A stretch of 64,000 bases of DNA from Sabellastarte sp. h YS-2021 (GCA_964017235.1 OZ024927.1:26617160-26681159), one strand, 5' to 3'; positions 34,079 to 45,220 are shown, numbered from the stretch's first letter. Numbers and translations: made by a program. Notes: generated from the letters alone by a model not told the origin.

Positions 34079-34668
34079 AATGACCCCCCCACCCCCCGAA
34101 AGACAGTCAGACAACAGACAGTGGGTAATAATATTTAATATACAATAACAAGTAATATGGTATACAATTACTAAAACTACAGTCTTTTTACATGCCCATG
34201 AAGATACACAAGTGTTAAACATTCACGTTAGATTAAGGTTTACTATAGGAACCATGATTTCATACATGATATCTTTCCACAAATATGAATACATAAGATC
34301 AACACAGAAATGATCCAAAAACACATGATAATTTGGAATTACGTATGTGAAAATATCTAACCATAAATATAAATAGGTCAGACAAATACATAATCCACAT
34401 TTGATAAATACATGATCCAAATAAATACATGATCATTTCTGGAATTACATATGTTAGAATAAATTACTAAATATAATCTGAATCAATAGAATCACTAAAG
34501 TTTTATGTTACATACCTGAGAGAGATGAATTTACACCTAAGAGGAACCCAGATCACCCAAGTAGACTGAACTCAAAAAGTACCCCAAAACACTAACCACT
34601 CAGGGTGACCCAGGTAGATTCATGATAAGTAATATGAATGTATAGACAATTTTTTAAAAAGGAGTGCA

Positions 34669-35730
34669 TTATAAGACAAAAAAATTATTTAAGGGGACAT
34701 TATAAAAGTACCTCAAACCCAAACAATCATCATAGCAATATGTGTAGGAATTTTTTACATAGAGTACAGGTAGGAAAAAAGTATTTGCTACTTGAGAAGC
34801 ATTGTCTGGATTTGAATGTATGTAAGACCAGACACAGTCTGAAGACCAGGTACCTTGAAACTTGATTTGTTGAAGGGGGACATGGCTGAAAAAAGCTAAT
34901 GAAGCTCCAGATTTTCGAAAAGAGTGAAAAGTGAAATAATGAGTTGGATAGCCTAACTTAGTATTCAGATAGGTCAAAGTCTTCCTGACCTTAGAATCAA
35001 TAAGAACATTTCCTGCCTGAAGGGTATTTATATTGGAATAATGGTTGATTTTTCACAGGGAAGTACATGGTTAAAAGCTTTTTTATTGCTCCGATGGGAT
35101 AGATTTTAGCTTTACCTAAGCCAGGCAATGAAATAATTTTTACTTTGTCACGAGACTGAATGGTTTTTGACCATTTTAACAAGACTTTTAGGATGTTACC
35201 CTGGAAAAAATGTCACCTGCAGATAAATGCCTGGTAAAGTCATAGGAATCAAAAGAGTGAGGGCACAGGTTTGAGAGTCGAAAAAAACCCGAAAAAAGCC
35301 ATGAGGAAAATGCTTTAAAGACTTGACCCATGTATAATTCATCACAGTGAGCCACCAGGGAATATAGGTCTTCAATACTGATGATATTGCACCTAGAGAT
35401 GTTAAGGGGTCTATTTATTCTGTGGGACTTGACATAGTAATAGATTCTTCTACATTCTAGACATTTTGTAGGAAGGCCATAAATTACGAATTTTGCTTTA
35501 ATGGCAGACAAATAGTTGCTCAACATGTTAGGACAAACACCGTTTTTATTTAAAGATTCTAAAAATGTAAGCACAACTTTTACATTGACACTTGACATCA
35601 AAATACCTATGTGATAACAGAACGCCATGAAAACCCTGAATTGAGGAGCAGGCAGCCTGTGTGCCTGGCCTGAAGGCAGAATTCAATCTTGACAATGCTT
35701 TCTCTGTTAGACCTTTTATTCTGGAGTGAC
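34669..35730 (-). pseudogene. D3 tyrosine recombinase, frameshifted
   Basis: Broken DIRS recombinase. The N-terminal part (35730-35188) opens right after a 3' splice-site-like TTTGTTGTAG (35731 and above) and holds the first catalytic arginine in SGFFRLSNLCPHS. A middle piece (35182-34997) reads LKWSKTIQSRDKVKI, and the last piece (34977-34669) has the H-x-x-R box FHSFRKSGAS and the tyrosine region GTWSSDCVWSYI. At least two frameshifts and short deletions separate the three pieces. All catalytic residues are still recognisable, so decay is moderate. Confidence 0.85.
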
Positions 35731-35852
35731 CTACAACAAAGTATAGCATCAGTTAAATATCATTATTAAGGTCAAGGTGACCTAATGACACATGTTGCCA
35801 TTGGGCATTGGGAACCAGACCAAGCAACATTTTATCACTATCTACACTGAGT

Positions 35853-37980
35853 CTATCTGGACAATAAATCAGCTGTTATATTTGTTTTACCAGCAATATG
35901 TACAAACTGAAAGTCTATATCATAACTTGCAGACCACAACCATATGTTCCTGGCACAGGCAGCCATATAAGGGTCTTTGGTCCTGCCTTTATTGCAACAC
36001 ACATACAACAGCCATGTTGTCACAAAAATCTTTACTCTTTTACTCTTCCAGTATACCCCAAACAGTTTAACAGTAACTAGTATGTTGATCATTTCCAAAT
36101 GAACAATGTCTAGATTTTGGTACCCTAGGGGGATGGGGAGATGGTATTGAAAATGCACTTGAAAATCAACTTGTTTATGGTCATAAAGGGAGACACCATT
36201 AAACTTTGGGAGAACAGCTTGAAACCATCTGAGGTCTCTGTGAAAATGATGGTCAAGAGTGATACGAGTATTACCATGATCATTTCTGAGGACTTGCAAC
36301 ATGTGATTTAGGAATATCCTAGCGGGTTTTACACACTTGTGAATGTACAAGAGATTTCCTAGCAGGGACTGAAGTTGTCTTTTTGTACACAGTTTTTTCC
36401 TGGTCCATTCATGAACCATTTTACTATTTTTTTTGCAATTTTTCCTCAGGGATGGAGACAGATCCTACCACAGTGTCAATTTCAATGCCCAGGCAAGTGA
36501 CCTTCGTACTAGGAGGTACTATTTTTTACTGCTGATAGTAAGACCCAGACGACCCAGTAGTTGGTACAGAAAGTCATAGGTAGCCCTAGCTTCAGATGGG
36601 ATGCCAAACCCCACATAATCATCAATGTACCCCACTATTTTGTGGCCATTTTGACGCATGATATAACACACAGCATCGCTGCAACCCTGAAAAATTTGGA
36701 AACCATGTTTTATCCCAAAAGGTACACAAGTATCAACGTAAACGTGATGCCAGGAGAGCCCTAGAATGTCATAATCCAATGGATCCACTTTTATGTATCT
36801 AAACGCTCTTGAGATGTCTATTTTGTATCAACCTTTCCCCAAGAATTTTAACTGATCAGTAATGTGGTCAATTGTAGGGAGGGTGAGAAGAAAATAAGTG
36901 CCTAAGTATGGGGTTTTGTCGATACCTGCATTGACAGATTGGCCGAAAGGCCAACTGAGGTCAACAATGACCCTGCGATTCTCAGAGTTAGGTTTTTCTC
37001 TAGTTATGAAAGGTGAAATGTGACCTCCAGGGCAAGGGTGATGATCAAAAGGTCCAACAATAGCTTTAAACTGTAATTCTTCAATCAGATAAGCATTAAT
37101 GTCCCCAGGATACTCAATGGCTGACTTGTGATTCGAACCCTCCCACTGTAGGGGTGAACCCCAATTAAAATCCAATGGAAACCCAAAACATAACAGGTCA
37201 ATGAGCTGGGAGTCCCAATAGCCGACCAATTCTTTTTTCCATTCATCTAGATTCAGTTGAGAGTCGACTTTCAGTCTTGCTCCCAAATAATTGGGTTTGT
37301 TGTATTGTTTAACAATTTTATGAGCAGTAATGGGACAACAATTCTCCATGTTATTGATTTCAGTACTGTCTGACAAACAGAAATCACTCAGTGGAATAAA
37401 ACCGAAGTTGAAATCAGTTTGACTTTTCCAGAGCTCATGTGTTATTACATTACAAGCAGGGACTGATCTACCTTCATGAGAAGATTTTATAAGTATAGAA
37501 CTAAAATACTTATTATCGAGTCTGTTGATGTCAAACACCTTCATGTTATCATTATCCCTAGCAGTAACACACGTGTCTTCATGCATAACATTTTTACTAT
37601 GATCATATGCAGAGTTTACAATGCGTGGTTTAGTATTGGGTTCACTATGCTTGTCAATATTACTACCACAGGCACAACCCTTGGCTACATCAGCGTATAA
37701 TCTACCATTACAGAGAGCAGTGCTTGCATGGCTGCTTGAGGAAACGCCGCCATCTTGGGCAAAACTGCTAACTACAGTGGCCTTATGCTTGTTATCACTG
37801 TCTTGAGACAAACTCATTACTCTTTGCTTTGTCATGCATAGCAGAGCCTCAACCTCTGAAGATTTGAACCCAGAATTTGTCATATATCTAGTGTTTTATT
37901 TTGTTTTGACTGGGGGCACCCCCACATTTGCAGTACTGATTTATAGCTGCCACTGAGAGCTAGATTCTCAGTGCAGCTTC
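35853..37980 (-). pseudogene. D3 reverse transcriptase-RNase H, frameshifted
   Basis: Order on the minus strand: spacer domain and RT thumb-side region (37883-36828), a stop just before the YKIDISRAFRYIKVD motif, then 36788-36519 with CVPFGIKHG and the intact YIDDYVG catalytic box, then the connection and RNase H (36419-35853) ending HIAGKTNITADLLSR. The first RNase H aspartate block is deleted and the CDN block is frameshifted (bases still spell TGTGACAAC). The RT frame does not join gag in the expected -1 frame here, so an indel also lies near the start. Non-functional. Confidence 0.88.
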
Positions 37981-37993
37981 TTACTCATTTTTT
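37946..37993 (-). promoter_or_regulatory. D3 decayed -1 frameshift signal
   Basis: In the gag frame the minus strand has TCA AAA AAT (heptamer A AAA AAT, 37993-37987), 9 nt, then a 12-bp hairpin GCTGCACTGAGA / TCTCAGTGGCAGC with one bulged G and a 7-nt loop (37977-37946). A shift to -1 would meet TGA at once. In D5 and D6 the same position is CGA, so a C-to-T change has probably destroyed the site. Confidence 0.6.
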
Positions 37994-38975
37994 GAACTCT
38001 TTTTTGCTCTGCAATCTTTTTCAGAATGGTTTAGTTGCTTGCCATTTTCTAAACAATGAGCACATATGTGCCTGTGAAGTCTACCATTGGTCTCATGATC
38101 TTTACTATGACTACATGTACCTGACTGAAAAAAACTTGCAAAACCAGGGAAGCTTGTTGCCAGAATCATTACTTCTACCAAAAACCTTGAAGTTGTGACA
38201 TGTTTTTCAGCATGAGCTCTTCTAATACGGTCAATTCGACCAGTATCACTCCAAGTTACAGCCCCCCCTTTCCATTTCACAAAATAAAATGGCACCCTAC
38301 CAACTGAAATCAGTAGTGTCTTCCATCAAATCAGAAAGATAGGCGAGCATGATCTCCCTAGTTTTTTGAGATTTTTTTCATCCAGAATGTTTCTAGCAAA
38401 ACCCTGGACCCATTGTGACCATGTAAGCTGGTCATAGGACAACCTTTGTTTAGTAGTACCTATGTACTACGGCCAAGTTACTTTTTTACTCACAATTCAA
38501 TCAACATTGCCCCCTATTTTTGACTTTAACTTCTGTTTTTGATTACCTTGAACAAAAGAACATTCTTCCAGCTCACGCAGTCTGGAATCTACTTGTTGTT
38601 GAATGTCTTTACTTGATTTTAACATACTCAAACTAGGCACCAAAGATTCATTAGAAGAAGAGTCACTTTCTTGAACAGGTGATGATTTACTAGCCAAAGA
38701 AAGACTACTTATCTTTTTCTGTTTCGCAGAATGTTGTTTCACTTGAGCTACTTCATCTTCCATGTGATCAAGCCTTGAGTTGACCCTTTCCAGCTGTTCC
38801 AAGATCTTTGTCTGCACATCTCTTCATAGCTCTGCCACTTGACAGGTAATACTGGAGTTGAACTGTGACCTTGCACTTCGTCCACATCATCAGCCAGTAG
38901 ATATTTACATTTCTTCCCAGTTTGAGGGACATGCCTCCCAAAATACTTACTGCATTTTGATTTGGTACTGGGCAT
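37981..38975 (-). pseudogene. D3 Gag-like protein, frameshifted
   Basis: Start ATG at 38975 gives MPSTKSKCSKYFGRHV and GKKCKYL, the same Cys/His N-terminal motif as D5 and D6. A coiled-coil-like stretch (MQTKILEQLERVNSRLDHMEDEVAQ, 38817 down, in another frame) follows, then the conserved LRELEECSFVQGNQ region. The C-terminal part (to 37981) has HRHICAHCLENGKQ and CRAKK, the end of the CCCH-like cluster. Several frameshifts and at least one stop interrupt it. Confidence 0.8.
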
Positions 38976-39611
38976 TTTCAAACCCTTTTTAATTTATAGT
39001 CAATGTCCTAAGAATCTGGAAATATAAAGAGGAACCATGCGTTGTATAAACTAACTTATGCCTGCTTTAACTCAAGGTAAATTGTGAACAAGTATCAAAT
39101 CTCAGCCAATATGGCATGCAAAAATAACAAGGTTAGACTGTCCCTTATGTGGCAGAAAAACAGGCTTAAGGTTAGCATGTTAGCATGTTCATATTTCAAT
39201 CTTATCATGACATAGGACAGTCATTAAAATGTTTCTGATTAAGAACAAGTAATTCTAAAATAACTAAAACACATAAAAATGTAGGTAAAAGTTCCAATCA
39301 AATACAACAACATTGGGAGCCAACAAAATGTTTAGACTTGACAGCTCTGGCTCCAGAAATTTTATGACCACAACTGAGCACAGCACCTAGCATCATTAGC
39401 CCAGCCAATCATGGGCCAGGACACAACTTCCTAGAAGTGACCTCTACTTGACCTCATGAATATTCATGAGAGAATTCCCGCCTTTGGCACTTTCCCAAAG
39501 ACCCCAAGTAATTTCAAACCAAATCAGGTCATCACCAGGGACATGGTAATTTCTAAGACATGACGCTCTAGTCTGGTACCCGACCAAGACCAAGACGAGG
39601 TCCAGAGGGAC
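38976..39611 (-). promoter_or_regulatory. D3 leader with putative promoter motifs
   Basis: Non-coding leader of D3. In 39400-39490 lie CCAAT (39405-39409), two TGACCT hexamers as a perfect DR5 (39438-39443 and 39449-39454), a CATGAATATTCATG palindrome (about 39456-39469) and TTCCCGCC (39475-39482). The CCAAT plus TTCCCGCC pairing recurs in D1, D5 and D6. Functional use is inference only. Confidence 0.4.
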
Positions 39612-40800
39612 TGACCCCCCCCCCCCCCCGAGTGCCTAGACACTCGGGAAGAGTGGCCCCTCTCACATACTTGGTGATGTATAAGAGGGAGTCTAGTAAA
39701 GATTGAAGCTCATTCTTGAAAACAATCCACTTATCCGACCAGTCAATACACATCTGATTTATTTTCTGTCAGTTTTTGTTCAGGGATAGAAACAGTGTGT
39801 TTGACATTGTCGAACAATATACCCAGACACACCACTTGGGTACTAGGTGGACAAAGTTTCTTATAACTGACCTGTAGTCCAAGTTCTTGAAGGAGGGATA
39901 AGATAAATTGTTATGGTGTTCGGATAACAGAAGAGAGGCCACAAAATATTACATGATCTATATAATTCTGGAGACCTCTTTAACCATTTTTATTCATAAT
40001 GAACCAGACATTTGATCCTAAGCGATATCCAAATGGAGTTTTTAGATCAAGATATAGCCTATCCTTGTGTTTGAGACCTAGCAAGTCAATATCCCCCGGG
40101 TATATGGGCATGTGCCTAAATGCACGACTAATATCTACCTTAAATATGGAAGCTACAGGTCCCAATTCATTAAGAGTTCGGATAATGGAATCCACTGATG
40201 GATAATGTAGTTCAAATTCCGTGATGAAGATAAGCCTTGTTGCTAACACCATCATTTATTGAGTGACCCTTAGGCCAACTAAAGTCGACAAAAGTTTTCC
40301 TTACTTCAGATCCAGATTTAGGTCTGGTTATAAAAGGTGAAATATGATAGTCAAAGGGAGGGCTATCAAAAAGCCCTAAGAGGGCCCCATGTTGGAGTTC
40401 GTCTTTAATATATTCATCAACGTGGGATACAAATTTCATTGCAGAGGAATGATTTTCAAAAGTGCTCACTAACTTGACACTCCTGTCAAAATCCAGGGGA
40501 ATCCATATTGGATCAAGTCCACTAACTGTTGATCAAAGTACTCACATAAGTGCTGTCTCCAACTGGTGATGTTGAGATTACTTACAACAGGAATTCTCTG
40601 ACCCAGTGGGACCCCACTGGACCTGATGATATGATGAGCTTGGACATTATCTGGAACTTTTTGCCAGACAACTTCTGGGCCCCTGCATACTTGAAAATCT
40701 GTTAATGGAATGCAACCAAACTGCCCACCAAGTTATTCCAAACATTTGGCAGTAATTAGGTGAACTGAAGCCTCAGTAGAAACCTCATTATGCGTGGTGG
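39568..40800 (-). pseudogene. D4 reverse transcriptase (downstream part), decayed
   Basis: This is the 3' part of a DIRS RT whose 5' half lies at 47190-48849, beyond the LINE-g insertion. Minus-strand frames read FGCIPLTDF, then QYGFPLDFDRSVK, NHSSAMKF, GALLGLFDSPPFDYHISPFITRPK, WPKGHSINDGV, KVDISRAFRHMPIYP (first catalytic Asp kept) and TPFGYRLGSN. The catalytic box reads NYIDHVI, so the second Asp has become His. The copy breaks off in the LQSLLDSLLYITKYVRG block near 39640, where D3 begins. Stops and frameshifts are frequent. Confidence 0.85.
39615..39648. repeat. Poly-C tract joined to a perfect 8-bp hairpin
   Basis: Fifteen cytosines (39615-39629) run into CCCGAGTG, loop CCTAGA, CACTCGGG (39627-39648). 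It marks the junction between the D4 RT remnant and the D3 leader. Confidence 0.8.
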
Positions 40801-41307
40801 GGATATCCACCTAATCTAATGTGGACTTTTATAGCACTTGATCTCCTTTACTGATTGACTCTAAGGCGCATCTGAACATAAAGAAAGACAGTTAATGTTA
40901 ATCAAAGGACATAGCCATGTCATACAAATGGGACACATGGGTGACGGGGGAGGCTATGGGGGATAGGCTTTTGCAAACAGGTAAGTTTTGAGCTTCTTTG
41001 CGAAGGAGGCAACTGATGTTGCACTGCAAGCATCATGAGGGAGTTCATTCCAGATCTTAGGAGCATCAAAGGCAAAACAATGGCCAAAATGTTTGACTGA
41101 CTTAAAGACTGATGAGTGGAAAGAAGAAACTGTAAGGTAATGACGATCTGGGTGACTATGCCTGGTACTATAGGGACAACTCCTGAGAGACAAGAACAGT
41201 TCAAAATAGGAAGGAGAACCACTATGCCAAAATTTATACACTAGTGTTGCAGTTTTGAAAATACATCTGTACTTAACAGGCAACCAGTGGAGTTTCTTTA
41301 GAATGGG
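40801..41307 (-). mobile_element. LINE-g, 3' half (CR1/L2-like), split by D5
   Basis: On the minus strand it continues from the 46709-47190 half: PILKKLHWLPVKYR (from 41307), FKTATLVYKFWHSG, then GHCFAFDAPKIWNELP and KKLKTYLFAKAYPP to the stop near 40954, and a short 3' UTR ending AAGTGCTATAAAAGTCCACATT-like at 40801-40830. Removing D5 restores the phrase HVTPILKKLHW across the gap, which proves the two halves were one LINE. The LINE itself sits inside D4. Confidence 0.92.
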
Positions 41308-41835
41308 GGTGTAAAACATAAAGTTGTACACGTTTCATTGCAGCAGATACTTTAAAGTTCCTTCTTGTTTTTGTATAAAGTGATTTCATTGGTTGACCTT
41401 TGACCTTGGGTCAAATATTCCCGCCTAGAAGCACATTGTTGGTCACTCTTGAGAGGGAAGTCAGTGGGAGAGGACGCCATTGTAACAAGTTGTAAAATTT
41501 TAATTTTAGCTACTATGTTAAAGTTTTATTCTTTTAGTGTGTTTATGGCGTCCTTGCCTTGGTTTATAACATGTATCAGTATTAATGTTGTGTTGCCCTA
41601 CCTGCAGTGAGTTGACGGTATTTATTTTTAATACTATGTAACTAGCGTTGAGGTAATATTATTTAAATTGTTTTTCTCAACTTTGAAGTGTTAATTATTG
41701 AACAGGTTCACTAGTAAATTGATAGTACTAGGATTTGCTTCGTCTAAATACTGTGTTAAAGGTTATGTAACTTGTTGTTTGTTAGATTCAAGTCTTTGGT
41801 GAATATTGATTCATAGTGAACTCTGTATTGTTAAA
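41308..41835 (+). promoter_or_regulatory. D5 leader and putative promoter
   Basis: Non-coding leader before gag. It holds ATTGG (41388-41392), a perfect DR1 of TGACCT hexamers (41394-41406), and TTCCCGCC (41418-41425) within 40 bp. No TATA box is clear. Similar ATTGG plus TTCCCGCC pairs lie in the leaders of D1, D3 and D6. Confidence 0.45.
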
Positions 41836-42825
41836 ATGCCAAAGGTTTTTCAATGTTCCGCGTGTGGGGGGCAACACAAAAGGCCTGTGGGGCCTACATG
41901 TCAACATCAAAACAATGATATTGCAGAAAGTACTTCGTCTGGCGTTCAAAGTACTCAGAGTACTTCTGAAAACACAAATGCAGAGATTTTAAATGCTCTT
42001 AATGCTGTCAGTTACAGGTTATCGGCCATCGAGCAGAGGATTGACAGGACTGAGGAGCAACTTCATAATCGTCCAGTACCTGGGGCCAACGCTGTTGGCG
42101 ACGTGAGTACTTCTTCTCAAGAGGTTGATGAGTCTGACGCTGGGGATGACGCTGTTATACCTAGCACACAATTCTTGAAAAAATCCACCCATATACAAGG
42201 GGCAGTGGATGAGAGGTTGCAAGAATTGGCGCGAATCAATGAACAAGGTAGGTTTAAGTCCCAACGTGGTGGCAATGACCCAATTCATGTAAAGCATCAA
42301 GTACCTTGGCCACAAAATCATGTACTTTCTGGAACTTCAAAATCTAGAACCTCATATGACAGTCTAAGTACTTTTCAATGGATGGCAGGTTTTTGTGCCA
42401 TCATAAAAGATGAGAAGGATTTGAAAGTTAAAAATGCCATGCTTGAGTACCTCACGGAATTAATGGAGGATGCCCAAGATTTCGGTTGGTCTTCGGCCAA
42501 TGGTGCCCATGCTCTCATCCTTTGCAGGATGGAGGAGGGCAAAGTTAACTGGCTAATGACAGATAAGTTGGACCGGCTTAGACGAGCTCATGCTCAAAAA
42601 ATTGTAAATGGTCAATCTGGTAGCAGTCAAAGCAAGGTTAAATCTGATTCTCAAGGTGTACCTTGTAAATTCTTTCAAAATGGTAAATGTGCTCACAAAA
42701 GTGATCACACAACAAATGGCCAATTGTATCGCCATATTTGTTCATTTTGTCACAGTTTAGGGAAAAAGTTTGCCCATCAGTTGAAAGATTGTCGTACTAA
42801 ACGTCAGGAAGCAAAAAACGACTGA
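41836..42825 (+). CDS. D5 Gag-like protein
   Basis: 329 residues from the ATG at 41836 (the frame extends upstream but the conserved start MPKVFQCSACG is shared with D6). The N-terminus has a possible zinc site: CSACG, H, then C in GPTCQ. Residues about 45-75 look coiled-coil (LNAVSYRLSAIEQRIDRTEEQL). The conserved region SRTSYDSLSTFQWMAGF is followed by MEEGKVNW and a basic LDRLRRAHAQK. The C-terminal CCCH-like cluster is CKFFQNGKC, H, H, C, C and KDC. It ends at TGA inside the spacer of a -1 frameshift signal that leads into RT. Intact. Confidence 0.9.
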   Translation: MPKVFQCSACGGQHKRPVGPTCQHQNNDIAESTSSGVQSTQSTSENTNAEILNALNAVSYRLSAIEQRIDRTEEQLHNRPVPGANAVGDVSTSSQEVDESDAGDDAVIPSTQFLKKSTHIQGAVDERLQELARINEQGRFKSQRGGNDPIHVKHQVPWPQNHVLSGTSKSRTSYDSLSTFQWMAGFCAIIKDEKDLKVKNAMLEYLTELMEDAQDFGWSSANGAHALILCRMEEGKVNWLMTDKLDRLRRAHAQKIVNGQSGSSQSKVKSDSQGVPCKFFQNGKCAHKSDHTTNGQLYRHICSFCHSLGKKFAHQLKDCRTKRQEAKND

Positions 42826-42847
42826 GGCACTGCAGAGATGCAGTGCC
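42813..42847 (+). promoter_or_regulatory. D5 -1 ribosomal frameshift signal
   Basis: The gag frame reads GCA AAA AAC GAC TGA. The heptamer A AAA AAC (42813-42819) is in the right phase (X XXY YYZ). A 6-nt spacer follows, then a perfect 8-bp hairpin: GGCACTGC, loop AGAGAT, GCAGTGCC (42826-42847). After a -1 slip the frame is CGA CTG AGG ... and runs straight into RT. Heptamer, spacing and stem all match the textbook signal. Confidence 0.82.
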
Positions 42848-45220
42848 AAGTCAAAAAAGGACTTGCACTACCTGGAGTCACACAGGTACGGTGCAATCAC
42901 TTTCTGTAAAGAAATATCCCACAAAGGTTGTAAATACTTCTCAAAAATTTGCTGGTGTAAGCTCAAACTGGAAACTAGACTATTATAGATTTAAAAATAT
43001 GTCTTTTGCACAAGTCCTAAAAAGGGCCATCAGCAACAAAGAAACAAGAAAAGCTACTACACAAAGTAAACGCGTTTGTTCTGTAGTTACAAAAGAGAAA
43101 CATGACCCACCAGGCAAAAATATTGTTAAAAATTGCAGTTCCCTGGCTGGCGTTTCCAAAAGTACTCACAACCAAAAAACTGTTAAAACAACCAGCAATA
43201 AGGTAAGTGTTGTGAACAGTGTCCCATGTCGAAATAGATTTGATATCCTAAACGTCGACAGCGTCGTTGAGTCTTCTGCTGATACCGAAAATGCTTTTGT
43301 AAACAGTACTCAGGTCAATTTACAAGCAGGTAGTGAGGCAAAAAATAAAAGTCACCTCAAAGCCCCCATGAAGGAAATTGGCAAAAAAGTACCAAAAATA
43401 ATAACTGATCACCAGGACACAGATGCTTTTACCAAATATGACATACCAATTACTACCAAAAGTAAAATTCAGAATTACAAGTCTGTCCTTCCCCACTGTG
43501 CCACCCTTAGATTATGGGACGTCCAAAATAAGCACAAGTTTGGATTCATACCCTTGGGGGATCTTTGCCTTCCCAAACAACTATGTCCTAGGGAAGGGGG
43601 ACGGGACAGCATAGCTTTACACAATTGCTTGAAGAATTCAGATACCCACAATTTTATGGGGGAACAGCTTTCAATCAGCTCTCAATTAAACCCGGACGCC
43701 TGGGACAGCTATCTAAGAGATTATTGGGACAAACAGCTACCACTCTTAGTTAGATTTGGGTTTCCCCTAGATTACAATAGGGGTAGGGTTTTGAAGAGTC
43801 AAGAAGAAAATCATTCCTCAGCTAAGGACTTTCCTGAGGACATTAAAGCATATTTACATGAGGAGATCAGTCATGGGGCCATCATGGGCCCCTTTCACAG
43901 TTGTCCCCTTGATAATTTACATATCTCTCCCATGATGACCAGGGAAAAGCCAAATGCCCCCCACCGTAGGGTTATCATTGATCTGAGTTTCCCTCAGGGT
44001 CTTTCTGTAAATGCAGGGGTTGAGAAGGACATTTACCTTAATACACCATTCACCCTTAAGTTACCCACAATTGATAGCATAACTGGCCAAGTTAAAGCCT
44101 TGGGGAGGGGATGTAAGCTTTACAAAGTAGATATAAGTCGTGCCTTTTGACATATAAAGCTTGACCCGTCAGATTATGACTTATTGGGTCTGCATCACGA
44201 TGCCTATTACGTCGATACGTGCCTTCCCTTCGGATATAGGAACGGAAGTGCGCTGTTTCAACGCATAAGCGACGCTGTGCGTCATATCATGCGTCAAATT
44301 ACATTGATGATATCCTTGGAATTGACGTTCCCAGCAAGATTGACGCGTCTTTTGACGCCTTGCGTCACGTTCTCGCGGATTTAGGCTTCCAAATTTCACA
44401 GAAAAAATTGCAAGCCCCTACAACTCGCCTAAATTGTTTAGGCATTGTAGTCGATACAGTAAACTTTACAGTCTCAATTCCTCCAGATAAACTGCAAGAA
44501 ATCTCTAATAAATGCCTCCACAGGCGTCACAAAAAACACTGCAACAAAAAACAGCTCCAGTCCCTGCTAGGTAGCTTGTTATATATTAGTAAATGTGTCA
44601 GAACATCCAGATTCTTCTTGAATAGACTACTGGAAGTACTAAGGTCAATGGAGGACAAAAAGCAAGTACCTATTTCCCTTGAAGCTCAGAGAGACATCAA
44701 CTGGTTCATTAAATTCCTGCCTCAATATAATGGGGTCACCTTTTTTGACCAAAAACCAGTGAATTATTCCATTGAACTAGATGCCAGCCTACAGGGCCTT
44801 GGGGCCAGATGGGGCAATCGAGTCTATGCCATGTCCCTACCCTTAGGTTACCTTGACCTACAAATTGTCCATCTAGAGATGCTGAACATATTAGCTGCAA
44901 TTAGGGTTTGGCAAGATCACTGGAGAGATAAAAAAGTATGCATAGCCTGTGATAACTGGGCGGTGGTCCAGGTTCTCAACATAGGTAGGACTCGAGACCT
45001 AACACTAGCTGCCATTGCCAGGAACATACAATATCAAGCTGCAATTGGTAATATTCACCTCCAAGTCACACATATCCCAGGTAAGAAAAATGTAATTGCA
45101 GACCTTCTGTCCAGATGGAAAAATACAGTTAACCCTCATAGTCTCCTCAAATTTCATTTGCCTAACTTTGCTTGGGAGGAAATTACACAACAAAATATTG
45201 ATATTGACTGGTCCATATAA
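42819..45220 (+). pseudogene. D5 reverse transcriptase-RNase H (one stop, one deletion)
   Basis: Read from the frameshift site, the frame has a Ser/Lys-rich N-terminal extension, the conserved FGFIPLGDLC and FGFPLDYNRG blocks, and KVDISRAF, where a TGA (44148-44150) replaces the Arg codon before HIK. It continues with DTCLPFGYRNGSALFQ. At about 44298 nineteen bases are missing just before the catalytic YIDDIL box, judged by alignment with D3 and D6, shifting the frame. RNase H is intact to the end: ELDASLQGLGA, HLEMLNI, CDNWAVV, VIADLLSRW. The stop is TAA at 45220. Only two lesions, so inactivation is recent. Confidence 0.92.

Larger units (their letters stand above)
34102..39611 (-). mobile_element. 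D3: decayed DIRS-like element
   Basis: Minus-strand gag, RT-RNase H and recombinase in the DIRS order, with frameshifts and stops in all three. The ends are not exact: I place them at C-rich tracts, 34081-34101 on the left and 39615-39629 on the right, because the recombinase 3' UTR and gag leader fill the interval and D4 coding sequence resumes beyond about 39630. The leader has a DR5 AGGTCA pair (39438-39454), TTCCCGCC (39475-39482) and a CCAAT box (39405-39409). Confidence 0.75.

Noticed and set aside
39627..39648. Helitron 3' hairpin
   Set aside because: No CTRR terminus after the hairpin and no Rep/helicase sequence or TC 5' end nearby.
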